NCBI GenBank assembly: GCA_965229625.1
Contig: CBDDJJ010000002.1
Coordinates: forward strand, 124,001 to 188,000
Origin: JANQIO01 sp965229625
GTDB lineage: Bacteria > Pseudomonadota > Gammaproteobacteria > Pseudomonadales > Halieaceae
DNA length: 64,000 nucleotides
Direction: 5' to 3'
Shown here: piece by piece, positions 8,245 through 16,641 of the stretch
How positions within the stretch are numbered: the first letter of the stretch is position 1
Layout of the letters: each line of letters begins with the position of its first letter
Notes under the pieces: generated by a model
Databases searched by the model: none
Seen by the model: the letters and a program-made list of their open reading frames with translations, nothing else
What the model was told of the DNA's origin: nothing
Program-made: the position numbers and the translations under genes

Positions 8245-9444
8245 TCAGCGATCCAGTACCGCCGGGATGATTTCCCGCTCGATGATCTGCAGCGGCAGCG
8301 AGAATACGCCGGTGGTGTAATTCTGCGCAAATGCCGCCACCACCAGGTCCAACTCCTCGATCACCACCAGGAACTGGCCACCGTAGCCGCTGGCGTAGTA
8401 GAAGGGGTAGGTCCGTGACCCCTCGCGGAACTCCCCGAGCCACCACTGGTAGCCGTAGCCAACGGCATACTCACCGTCAAAGTTTGCCAGCCGGGTCACG
8501 GAGCGGTGCACCCAATCGGTACTGATGACCTGCTGGCCGAGCCACTGGCCATCATCCAGGAATACCTGGCCCAACTTGGCCATATCGCGCACGGTAAGAA
8601 ACAGGCCGCTTCCCCCCACGCAATGCCCGGTTGGCGTGTTGTCCCACTCAGCGTCGTTCATCTGCAGGGGCTCAAACAGGAAGCGCTCGGAGAATTCGTC
8701 GGTCGTCATTCCCGTCACCTGGGACAGGGCGTCACACAGCGAGTTGGTTGCCGCGGTGTTGTAGGTGTAAACCGTGCCGGGCTGCGCCGCCATGGGCAGG
8801 TCCAGCAGGGCCTTGGTCCAGTCCTCGTTCTGGCTGGTGAGCGCCACCAGGTCATTGCGATTGCTGGTATACGGCTCACTCCATTCGTCCCACTGGATGC
8901 CCAGGCGCATGGTCAGGACATCATCCAGCGTGATGTTGGCTTTGCGCCCGTCGTAGTTGGCGTACTCGGCATAGTCGAAGATTGGCAGGTAGGGAACTTC
9001 GGTACCCCCGAAATAGCCCTGGTCGATGGCAATGCCTATCAATGCAGACGTAAAACTCTTGCTCGCGGAGTGCAACACATGCCGCTCCGGGTTGCCATTG
9101 CCGATCCAGCGGTCGAAATCATCCAGCTCGCGCGCAAAACGCTCCGCCAGCAGCAACTCGCCGCGACGCGCGATGGCAATACCGTCGATGCCCTCGAAGT
9201 CGCCCTGGATCATGCCGTCGACCATGCGGGTGATTCGGCCGGTATCCATTTGTTGATCTTCAAGATCACCGACCTGCCAGCCGTCCAGGATATCTTCCGG
9301 GGGGGAGTACACATAGGGTGGTATCCCGCTGCTTGCGCCGCTGTCGACGGGCGCGACCGTGCTACCGCCACCTCCACCACCCCCACCGCCGCAGGCTGGC
9401 AGCAGGATTGTGAGAACCAGCAAAGCGCTACGCCAGTCAATCAT
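8245..9444 (-). CDS. Serine hydrolase lipoprotein, beta-lactamase fold (class C-like)
   Basis: 399-aa protein with a lipobox LLPAC at residues 14-18 followed by nine glycines, a flexible tether seen in many lipoproteins. The SxxK active-site motif is SASK within HSASKSFTSAL, and YNTAATN supplies the Tyr-x-x region. This is the 6-aminohexanoate-dimer hydrolase/penicillin-binding-protein-like group, so an outer-membrane-anchored esterase or amidase is likely. ATG 9444 is preferred over a TTG two codons earlier because AGGGGG lies 7 nt before it. It follows the alkyl-sulfatase gene on the same strand after about 100 nt, probably one transcript. Confidence 0.85.
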   Translation of the reverse strand: MIDWRSALLVLTILLPACGGGGGGGGGSTVAPVDSGASSGIPPYVYSPPEDILDGWQVGDLEDQQMDTGRITRMVDGMIQGDFEGIDGIAIARRGELLLAERFARELDDFDRWIGNGNPERHVLHSASKSFTSALIGIAIDQGYFGGTEVPYLPIFDYAEYANYDGRKANITLDDVLTMRLGIQWDEWSEPYTSNRNDLVALTSQNEDWTKALLDLPMAAQPGTVYTYNTAATNSLCDALSQVTGMTTDEFSERFLFEPLQMNDAEWDNTPTGHCVGGSGLFLTVRDMAKLGQVFLDDGQWLGQQVISTDWVHRSVTRLANFDGEYAVGYGYQWWLGEFREGSRTYPFYYASGYGGQFLVVIEELDLVVAAFAQNYTTGVFSLPLQIIEREIIPAVLDR

Positions 9445-9547
9445 GATCAATCCCCCTGTTCTGTCACCTCGACAGTCTCGGGTTTTGCCGGGAATTGCAA
9501 TACCTCCTGTCCCGCCAATGACTCACCCTGGCGCAAATGCCCGGCCG

Positions 9548-11533
9548 CTACGGCGTCACAATCGGAAACACCTCGTCCGGGCGATCCAGCAGCCCGAAGA
9601 AACGCACCAGATCCAGGCCCGAGCCTTCCAGGGATACCTCATCGGAGAACACCGTATCCCTTATGCCGGCCTCTCGTGTCAGCAACTTGATGAACAGGTC
9701 GTGGGTAAGCTGCAGCGTTGCATTGGCCTCCGGGTCGGGCTCATTGCTGCGGTGTTGCAGCACGGCGTTCTCCAGGGTCAGGGTGTGTGTCTCGCCGATA
9801 TCGGTGAACACGAAATTGAAGCTGTAGTCCTCGCCGTCCGCCTTTGGCCCGTTAAGCATCACGGCGATCAGCTGCATGAACTCTGACAGGGGTGTCTGCC
9901 GCAGCATGTCGCCGGCGTTGGCGATGCCGACACCCATCTCGGGCGGACCCTGCCTCAGCTCAAGCGCCGCAGACAGGTAGACATCGCGCCAGGGCCCGGA
10001 CTCTGCCTGGTAGCCGAGCTGATCGTAGGTGCCGGCCAGCAATTCACGGGCCGCGGTATTGCCGGGCTCGGCGAACACCAGGTGATTGAGGATTTCTGCC
10101 GCCCAGCGATATTCGCCCGCGGCGAACTCTGACCGGGCGCGGGAAAGCACTGCATCGGCACCGCCCATGGCCTCGACGTAGCGCCCGGCCGACACCGACC
10201 GTGGCAGGGGGTCGAGATGGGCAGGGTTACCGTCGTACCAGCCGAAATAGCGCTGGTACACCGCGCGGGCGTTGTGCTTCACCGTGCCGTAGTAGCCACG
10301 GTTGGGGAAACTCTGTGCCAGGGATTCGGGCATCTCGATCGCCTCGGCGATCTCTCCCGGCGTATAACCCTGGGCGGCCAGGCGCAGGGTCTGGTCGTGT
10401 ATATAGCGATAGGTATCACGCTGCTTCTTCAGGAAATCGACAATGTCGGTGTTTCCCCACAGGGGCCAGTGATGGCTGGCAAAGTACACCTCGGCATTCG
10501 GAAACAACTGCATCGCTTCATCGATATAGGCGCTCCACTTACGCGCATCGCGTACCTTGGCGCCACGCAGTGTGTACAGGTTATGCATATTGCGCGACAC
10601 CACTTCTGCGCCGCAGAAGGCTTTCTTTTCCGGCAGGTAGAAGGTCAGCTCCGCGGGGGCTTCGGAGCCGGCGGCATTCTGGAACACAAACTCCACGCCG
10701 TCGATCGTGCGGCGATCCCCCGTGGTGCCGATGATATGGTCAGGCACAGCGATGCCGGGGCTACCAAAGGCCGGACCTTTACCCAGGCCCGTATCCACAT
10801 GCCCCCGTGGTGACCTTTCCAGCTGCCGGCCGTACATGAACATGGCCCGGCGGCTCATGGTGTTGCCGGCAATGACGTTTTCACTGGTGGCTTCTTCCAT
10901 GAAGCCAACCGGCGCGTAGATCTCGGTGCTGCCATCAGCCTCCAGCACCGAGAGCACACCGCCGAAGTGATCGATGTGGGAATGGGTGACAATCACCGCA
11001 GTTACTGGCCGCGGCTCCAGGTGCTCGCGGGCAAAGGCGAGCGCCGCGGCTGCGGTTTCCTTCGTGGTCAGTGGATCGACCAGAATCCAGCCGCGCTCAC
11101 CATCAATAATGCTCATGTTGGCCAGGTCAAAGCCACGCAGTTGATAGACACCTTCGGTTACTTCAAACAAACCGGTAATGTTATTGAGTTTGGCCTGTCG
11201 CCAGAGGCTGGGGTTCACACTCGGCGGTGCCTCGCCCTCAACAAAGGCGTAGCTGGCGGTATCCCAGATCACGGTTCCATCGGCCATGCGAACTTCCAGT
11301 GGACCTGGCGACGCGATCAGCCCCCGGGTGGCATCTTCAAAGTCGCGCTGGTCGCCGATATCGAGCGCCTGCGCGACGGCCGCATTGGCGGCTGCGGTAG
11401 CCGCCGTGGCCGCCGTGTTGCCCTGGCTGCCGGGGCTGGTATCGCGGGGTGGAGGCTGGTCCTGGCAGGCGGCGAAAGTGAACAGCAGAGGCAGCAGCAG
11501 GTAGTTTCTGCGGGCGCGGTGGCAGGTGCCCAT
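9548..11533 (-). CDS. Alkyl/aryl-sulfatase lipoprotein, metallo-beta-lactamase fold (SdsA-like)
   Basis: 661-aa class III sulfatase. A lipoprotein signal ends LLFTFAAC (Cys23). The binuclear zinc site is visible as THSHIDHFGG, with later ligands in CGAEVVSRNMHN and ASHHWPLWGN. After the catalytic domain comes an alkyl-sulfatase dimerisation region and a C-terminal SCP2-like sterol-carrier domain (NFVFTDIGETHTLTLENAVL). These enzymes cleave sulfate from alkyl chains such as dodecyl sulfate; known relatives are periplasmic or secreted, this one would be membrane tethered. ATG 11533 has AAGGAA 8 nt upstream. Confidence 0.9.
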   Translation of the reverse strand: MGTCHRARRNYLLLPLLFTFAACQDQPPPRDTSPGSQGNTAATAATAAANAAVAQALDIGDQRDFEDATRGLIASPGPLEVRMADGTVIWDTASYAFVEGEAPPSVNPSLWRQAKLNNITGLFEVTEGVYQLRGFDLANMSIIDGERGWILVDPLTTKETAAAALAFAREHLEPRPVTAVIVTHSHIDHFGGVLSVLEADGSTEIYAPVGFMEEATSENVIAGNTMSRRAMFMYGRQLERSPRGHVDTGLGKGPAFGSPGIAVPDHIIGTTGDRRTIDGVEFVFQNAAGSEAPAELTFYLPEKKAFCGAEVVSRNMHNLYTLRGAKVRDARKWSAYIDEAMQLFPNAEVYFASHHWPLWGNTDIVDFLKKQRDTYRYIHDQTLRLAAQGYTPGEIAEAIEMPESLAQSFPNRGYYGTVKHNARAVYQRYFGWYDGNPAHLDPLPRSVSAGRYVEAMGGADAVLSRARSEFAAGEYRWAAEILNHLVFAEPGNTAARELLAGTYDQLGYQAESGPWRDVYLSAALELRQGPPEMGVGIANAGDMLRQTPLSEFMQLIAVMLNGPKADGEDYSFNFVFTDIGETHTLTLENAVLQHRSNEPDPEANATLQLTHDLFIKLLTREAGIRDTVFSDEVSLEGSGLDLVRFFGLLDRPDEVFPIVTP

Positions 11534-11730
11534 GGCGAATTCCTTCGTTATCGCGGGGCCCTATGTATACGCGCTATGCCAGCGCAGTTTCAAGAACGAA
11601 TACCAGCCGTGTTGGCGGGTAGTTCACCAGGTGCTTTGAGAATGGGGTGGAGAGAGTTAAGGAGAGGTGCCTGCGCTGCCCGCCGATGAACCAGTTGGCG
11701 ACAGGCAACGCAAAGCCGGCAGGCGTTTGA

Positions 11731-11916
11731 TCAGTTGACGATAACGTCCATCAGCCAGATGCCGGAGACCACGAAGCCGAACAGGCTGATAGTGGTCACT
11801 GAAGCGAAGATGGCCTGGTACATGGGCTCTTCAAGCAGGCGCAGGAAACCGCCCTGCTGGCCTTCGACAACGGCATTCACATCACTTTTCAAGTCTTGAG
11901 ATTGTTGCTGGGTCAT
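11731..11916 (-). CDS. Small single-pass membrane protein, unknown
   Basis: 61-aa protein: a charged N-terminal third (MTQQQSQDLKSDVNAVVEGQ) and one C-terminal membrane helix (AIFASVTTISLFGFVVSGIWL). GAGGAAG lies 6 nt before the ATG, which supports translation. It stands alone in the gap between the sulfatase and mlaA. I do not recognise a family and make no functional claim. Confidence 0.55.
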   Translation of the reverse strand: MTQQQSQDLKSDVNAVVEGQQGGFLRLLEEPMYQAIFASVTTISLFGFVVSGIWLMDVIVN

Positions 11917-12140
11917 GGGGTACTTCCTCGAATCACTCTAACTAATGGCTGCAAAAAAATTGCACGCGTACTCTAGAGTGAACGCTGTTCGAAACAAGTC
12001 GCTAATCCCTGCTGCATCATTCGACTTATTCGCAGTGTGAGGCGGCACAGACGCTAGTCATAACCTTTTTTTACACAACCTGCATGCCGGATTGAGTTGT
12101 ATCGTAACAGCGGTGTGGTAGCGTATTAGCTGTCCAGGTA

Positions 12141-12893
12141 ATGAACACTTCCCGGGTAAGCAGCCCCGTGCGCCTTCTCATCCCCTTTCTTATCAGCTTG
12201 GTGTTACCCGCCTTCCCGGCCATTGCGCAGGAGGACATGGCGGAGATCGACCCCTGGGAGTCCACCAATCGGAAAATCTTCGGCTTCAACCGGTTTTTTG
12301 ATCGCCACCTGCTGCGGCCGGTCTCGGCGGGCTATTCCAAGGTGATGCCAGACCCGGCGGAACGCAGCGTGGCCAACGCAGTCGCCAACATTTACGAGGT
12401 CAACCGCTTTTTAAACTCCCTGCTGCAGGGCCGGCCGGACTCTGCCGCCATCAGCACCGCGCGATTTATGGTCAATACCACGGTAGGCGTTTTCGGCTTG
12501 TTCGACGTGGCCACCAAGATGGGTATAGAGGTGCAACGCGCCGACTTCGGCCAGACCCTTATGGTCTGGGGCGTGGGCAGCGGACCCTACGTCGTGCTGC
12601 CCTTCTTCGGACCGCGCACGGCGCGCAGCGCCACCGGGTATTTTGTTGATACCTATGCGTCCATCCCCGCCGTGGCCTGGGATACAACATCGGCGTACGC
12701 CTTCTGGACCGTTGAGGCCATCAGTTTCCGGGCGGGACTGCTGGACTACGACGAGCTGATCACGGGCGATGAGTACGTCTTTATGCGCAGCGCTTACCTG
12801 CAGGCGCGGCAGACCTTCCTCAATGGCGGTATCCCGCCAATGGAAGATTTCGCCGACGACGAATACGACCTCGACTGGGACGATGAGCTGTAA
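12141..12893 (+). CDS. mlaA: MlaA/VacJ family outer-membrane lipid-asymmetry protein
   Basis: 250-aa MlaA homologue. Family marks are DPWESTNRKIFGFNRFFD near residue 37, the RPVSAGYSKVMPDPAERSV segment, and GVGSGPYVVLPFFGPRTARS. MlaA forms a channel with porins that removes phospholipids from the outer leaflet and passes them to MlaC. The E. coli protein is a lipoprotein; here the signal peptide ends AFPAIAQ and has no cysteine, so it should be cleaved by signal peptidase I and stay in the membrane without a lipid anchor. The acidic tail (DDEYDLDWDDEL) is a further difference. No other mla gene is in the window. Confidence 0.88.
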   Translation: MNTSRVSSPVRLLIPFLISLVLPAFPAIAQEDMAEIDPWESTNRKIFGFNRFFDRHLLRPVSAGYSKVMPDPAERSVANAVANIYEVNRFLNSLLQGRPDSAAISTARFMVNTTVGVFGLFDVATKMGIEVQRADFGQTLMVWGVGSGPYVVLPFFGPRTARSATGYFVDTYASIPAVAWDTTSAYAFWTVEAISFRAGLLDYDELITGDEYVFMRSAYLQARQTFLNGGIPPMEDFADDEYDLDWDDEL

Positions 12894-12951
12894 TGTGCCT
12901 GACGCAGGCCTGGGCCGTTTACCCTCTCTGGGTCGGACCACATCTCTGTAC

Positions 12952-13302
12952 TCACTGATCATCGGCCGGCAGGGGGTCGCGCAATACGTCACAGACCAGC
13001 AGCACGGTTGCCAGTAACAGGCAGCCAACGCCAATGCCGCTCAATGCCCGCATGACCTGTACCGCCTCCGAACTCAACAGTGCGCCCAGCAGAACGGCCA
13101 GTGCGAGGCTGCCGATGCCCGCGTACAGGCTCACCAGGGCATAGCGCAGGAACAGCAATTGCTGTCTCAGCGCGCCCTCCTCGGGAGTATCAACCAGACG
13201 CAGGAGTAGCTGTGAATAGCGGTTGGCAGTCGAAATAACCAGCAGCGCCATGCCCGGGATTAACAACACCGGGGCAACCCAACCCCCAAGGCTTTGCTCC
13301 AT
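12952..13302 (-). CDS. DUF2721-like inner-membrane protein
   Basis: 116-aa protein with three hydrophobic segments (VAPVLLIPGMALLVISTANR, LVSLYAGIGSLALAVLLGALL, GIGVGCLLLATVLLVCDVL) and an arginine-rich loop between the first two, as in DUF2721 proteins. No function is known for the family. GGAGG lies 7 nt before the ATG at 13302 but only 1 nt before another ATG at 13308, which decides the start. Confidence 0.65.
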   Translation of the reverse strand: MEQSLGGWVAPVLLIPGMALLVISTANRYSQLLLRLVDTPEEGALRQQLLFLRYALVSLYAGIGSLALAVLLGALLSSEAVQVMRALSGIGVGCLLLATVLLVCDVLRDPLPADDQ

Positions 13303-13478
13303 TGCCATGCCTCCGTATCGTGTGCATTCTCACATGCACAAACAGCGTGCTTCAGAATAGTGAGTCTAAACGTTTTACGGCTTATTGCGTCTGTGAAGGC
13401 TTCCCGTGCAGAAACGACTTGCGAGCAAACTGTAACGTTCGTGCTTTTACGCGCATCTATACTCCAGTTATCACAGCG

Positions 13479-13499
13479 GCTCTTCCCCGGGGCAAGAGC
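13479..13499. promoter_or_regulatory. Palindrome upstream of the flavoprotein/Rieske-ThDP operon
   Basis: Inverted repeat GCTCTT ... AAGAGC around CCCCGGGGC; nine of ten base pairs match. It lies 51 nt before the first ATG of the operon and is not followed by a T-run in either direction, so an operator is more likely than a terminator. The regulator is unknown. Confidence 0.4.
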
Positions 13500-13549
13500 G
13501 CCAAGATCTACACTAATAACTACAGCAAAAACCCTAAAGGGAGTTTTTA

Positions 13550-14308
13550 ATGACCGACCAGCTTCGCAACATCACCGAGCAGCAATGCACCAACCCGCCC
13601 GCGAGCTATACAGACCTCAGCGTGCTGATGCTCAACTGCACACTCACTCGCTCGCCCAAGCTCTCTCACACCGAGGGTCTGCTCAAGGTGGCCGAGGGGA
13701 TTTTCAAGGCCAACGGGGTGGCTGTGGAAATCCTGCGGCCCGTGGACTATGACATCCCGGCTGGCCTAGAGCAGGACTATACCGGCATGGACGGGTACCA
13801 GCGCGATGACTGGCCCGGGATCCAGTCGAAGATCGACGCCTGCGACATCCTGATTATCGGCACCTCCGTGTGGCTGGGCGAGAAAAGCTCGGTCTGTAAC
13901 CGCGTGCTTGAGCGTATGTATGGCTACACGCACTCCTTCAATGACAAGGGCCAGTACCGTGACTACGGCAAGGTGGGGGCCACGCTCATCACTGGCAACG
14001 AGGACGGCGTTAAACACTGCGCCATGAATATCCTGTTCTCCCTGTCTCATATTGGCTACACGGTGCCGCCCCAGGCCGACGCCGGCTGGATGGGGGAGGC
14101 AGGCCCCGGTCCCTCCTACATGGATCCCGGTTCAGGCGGCCCGGAGAACGACTTTACCAACCGCAACACCACGTTCCTGGTGTGGAACTGCCTACACCTG
14201 GCGCGGATGCTGAAAGACGCAGGCGGTATTCCCGCCCATGGCAACCAGCCGGACGTCTGGGCCGCGGGCTGTCAAACCGGTTTTCACAGCCCCGAGCACC
14301 GGCGTTGA
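13550..14308 (+). CDS. Flavodoxin-like NAD(P)H-dependent oxidoreductase
   Basis: 252-aa protein with a flavodoxin-like fold: first strand LSVLMLNCTLTRSPKLSHTEGL (phosphate-binding loop for FMN), then a GTSVWLGEKSSVCNRVLERM segment that matches the flavin-contact loop of NAD(P)H-dependent FMN reductases. AAAGGGAG precedes the ATG. It heads an operon with DUF1622, a Rieske-ThDP fusion and an unnamed gene, so it may supply electrons to that system; this is inference. Compared with short flavodoxins it carries extra residues at both ends. Confidence 0.75.
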   Translation: MTDQLRNITEQQCTNPPASYTDLSVLMLNCTLTRSPKLSHTEGLLKVAEGIFKANGVAVEILRPVDYDIPAGLEQDYTGMDGYQRDDWPGIQSKIDACDILIIGTSVWLGEKSSVCNRVLERMYGYTHSFNDKGQYRDYGKVGATLITGNEDGVKHCAMNILFSLSHIGYTVPPQADAGWMGEAGPGPSYMDPGSGGPENDFTNRNTTFLVWNCLHLARMLKDAGGIPAHGNQPDVWAAGCQTGFHSPEHRR

Positions 14309-14640
14309 TCATCGAACTGCTGGAGACTGTCGCGTTTGGCGTGGACCTGGTCGCCGTTATCGTCATGCTGATTGGCTTTCTGCTGTCCATCGTACGGTTT
14401 GCGCCGACGCTGGCACGGCCCGCAGCCACCGCCATTGGCGAGGTGCAGGAAATCCGCTGCAGCCTGGGCACCTACCTGGTGTTTGCGCTGGAGCTGATGA
14501 TCGTCTCGGACCTGCTGCACAGTGTGGTGAGCCACAGCCTGGAGGATCTTTACTTCCTGGCCGCCATTGTCGTGCTGCGCACGGTCATCGCCTACTTTCT
14601 CAACAAGGAAATTCAGGAACTCGCCGAGCAGCGGGCCTGA
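14305..14640 (+). CDS. DUF1622 inner-membrane protein
   Basis: 111-aa protein with three membrane helices: VAFGVDLVAVIVMLIGFLLS, YLVFALELMIVSDLLHSV and YFLAAIVVLRTVIAYFLNKE. The ALELMIVSDLL and VLRTVIAYFLNKEI segments fit DUF1622. The start is taken as TTG 14305, which overlaps the preceding stop (TTGA); the frame is open upstream but those residues are the shadow of the flavoprotein gene. Translational coupling ties it to the operon. Function unknown. Confidence 0.7.
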   Translation: MIIELLETVAFGVDLVAVIVMLIGFLLSIVRFAPTLARPAATAIGEVQEIRCSLGTYLVFALELMIVSDLLHSVVSHSLEDLYFLAAIVVLRTVIAYFLNKEIQELAEQRA

Positions 14641-14655
14641 GCGGAGCACACACCG

Positions 14656-16632
14656 ATGATTCCACAGACCGAATGGCACCGTGTAGCGGCGCTGGATGAA
14701 CTCCCTGAGGGGCGTGTAAAAACCGTCACCGTAGGCACCGTGTCATTGGCACTGGTGCACTTCAACGGCCAGTACAGCGCCATGGACAACCGCTGCCCTC
14801 ACCAGGGCGGCCCGCTGGGTGAAGGCTCTATTGAAACCGGTGTGGACGGCAAGTGCTGGCTGCGCTGCCCCTGGCATGGCTGGGATTTCGACCCACTCAC
14901 CGGGGAACCGCCGGGCGGACACGAGGACAGCGGCCAGCAACTTTACCCCGTTGAAGTGCGGGAAGAAGGCGTTTTCGTGGGCGTTGCGCAGGAAACGCCT
15001 CACCAGACCACTGTGACCGACGTGATGTCGGAAACGATGGTCAACTGGGGGGTCAAGCGGGTGTTCGGGATGGTGGGCCACTCCAATCTTGGCCTGGCCG
15101 ACGCGCTCAGGCGCCAGTCCCTGCAGGATCGCCTGCACTACGTCGGCATCCGCCACGAAGGCGCCGCAGCCTTCGCCTGCTCGGGTTATGCCAAGCTCAG
15201 CGGAAAACCGGCGGCCTGCCTCACCATTGCGGGCCCGGGCGCCACCAACCTGATGACCGGGCTATGGGATGCCAAGGTGGACAGGGCGCCGGTGCTCGCC
15301 CTGACCGGTCAGGTCCAAACCCAGGTGTTCGGCCCGGGCGCCTTCCAGGATATCGACCTCAGCTCAGCCTTCGAAGCGGTGAGCCGCTTCAGCCAGTCGG
15401 TGCTGCCCAGCTCCAATCACGCTGAACTGATGTCACTGGCCTGCAAGAACGCTATCGTCGAGCGCGACGTGGCACACCTGATATTCCCGGACGACAGCCA
15501 GACCTTGCCGGCCGGGGATGCACAGCCACAGCATCCGGACGGTCGGCTGGGGGCAATGAGTATCGCACCGGATGAGGCCGCCTCGGACACCGCGCTGGCG
15601 GCGATTGCCGCAGCTAAACGTCCGCTGATTATCGTCGGCTACGGTGCGCGGGAAGCCATGTCTCCTATCATCGAATTGGCGGAGCGCCTCAAGGCGCCGG
15701 TGGTGACCACCTTCAAGGCAAAGGGTCAGATTTCTGACTTTCACCCGAATGCCGCCGGCGTCCTGGGCCGCTCCGGCACACCGATCGCTTCCTGGTTCAT
15801 GAGTGAAAGCGACCTGATCATCGCCCTGGGATCTTCGTTCTCCAACCACACCGGGATCGAGAAGAAGAAGCCCATTATCCAGGTAGACTTCGAAGCCATG
15901 CAGCTCGGCAAGTTCCATCCAGTGGACTTCCCGGTATTGGGCGAGATTGGCCGCACGGTGAGCAGTTGGCTGGACGCCCTGCCGGACTCGGTGGCAGCCC
16001 AGGACCAGCTCGGGGAGCTGGCCGCGCGTTGGGTGGCCTGGCGCAGCGAAAAAGCCAGCCGCCAGCAGGATGATCTGGGTCGCGGCATCAATTCGGCATC
16101 TGTGTTTGCCGCGCTCACAAATTCCGCCCCGGCCAATGCGGTGATCTCCGTCGATGTCGGCAACAACACCTATTCCTTCGGCCGCTATTTCGAGTGCCGG
16201 GAGCATCGGGTGTTGATGTCTGGCTATCTAGGCTCAATCGGCTTCAGCCTGCCGGCCGCTATCGGCGCCTGGTGTGCCACCCAGGATTTCGAAGAGTACG
16301 CCGGTCGCAAGGTTATCTCGGTTTCGGGTGACGGCGGTCTGGGCCAGTATCTTGCCGAGCTCACCACGCTGGTGAAGTACAACATGAATATCACTCACGT
16401 GCTGCTGCACAACGGCGAACTGGGCAAGATCTCCAAGGAGCAGCGCGCCGGCGAGTGGGAAGTGTGGGAAACCGATTTGCACAACCCGAATTTTGCCGAA
16501 TACGCGAAACTCTGCGGTGCGATGGGAATCCGGGTTACCGATAGCAATGAGTTGGAAGCGGCACTCGACAGCGCGCTCCAACACAAAGGCCCCTCCCTAG
16601 TCGAAATCATGACCGACGCGGAGCTGGTCTAG
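14656..16632 (+). CDS. Rieske [2Fe-2S] domain fused to a ThDP-dependent enzyme
   Basis: 658-aa fusion. Residues 1-112 are a Rieske domain: Cys47-Pro-His49 and Cys71-Pro-Trp-His74 are the cluster ligands. Residues about 117-650 are an acetolactate synthase/pyruvate oxidase-type ThDP enzyme: the activating glutamate is Glu168 (RHEGAAAFACSGYAK), GPGATNLMTGLWDA follows, and the ThDP-magnesium motif is GDGG at 558-561 ending at HNGEL. Known enzymes of this fold decarboxylate 2-oxo acids; a built-in iron-sulfur domain suggests an oxidative reaction that passes electrons to or from the cluster. Start has GGAG 9 nt upstream. The substrate cannot be told. Confidence 0.85.
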   Translation: MIPQTEWHRVAALDELPEGRVKTVTVGTVSLALVHFNGQYSAMDNRCPHQGGPLGEGSIETGVDGKCWLRCPWHGWDFDPLTGEPPGGHEDSGQQLYPVEVREEGVFVGVAQETPHQTTVTDVMSETMVNWGVKRVFGMVGHSNLGLADALRRQSLQDRLHYVGIRHEGAAAFACSGYAKLSGKPAACLTIAGPGATNLMTGLWDAKVDRAPVLALTGQVQTQVFGPGAFQDIDLSSAFEAVSRFSQSVLPSSNHAELMSLACKNAIVERDVAHLIFPDDSQTLPAGDAQPQHPDGRLGAMSIAPDEAASDTALAAIAAAKRPLIIVGYGAREAMSPIIELAERLKAPVVTTFKAKGQISDFHPNAAGVLGRSGTPIASWFMSESDLIIALGSSFSNHTGIEKKKPIIQVDFEAMQLGKFHPVDFPVLGEIGRTVSSWLDALPDSVAAQDQLGELAARWVAWRSEKASRQQDDLGRGINSASVFAALTNSAPANAVISVDVGNNTYSFGRYFECREHRVLMSGYLGSIGFSLPAAIGAWCATQDFEEYAGRKVISVSGDGGLGQYLAELTTLVKYNMNITHVLLHNGELGKISKEQRAGEWEVWETDLHNPNFAEYAKLCGAMGIRVTDSNELEAALDSALQHKGPSLVEIMTDAELV

Positions 16633-16641
16633 GAGAATACG

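Noticed and set aside
9360..9395. Poly-glycine tract read as a microsatellite or phase-variable repeat
   Set aside because: Codons within the tract vary and similar glycine tethers follow many lipobox cysteines, so slippage is not implied.
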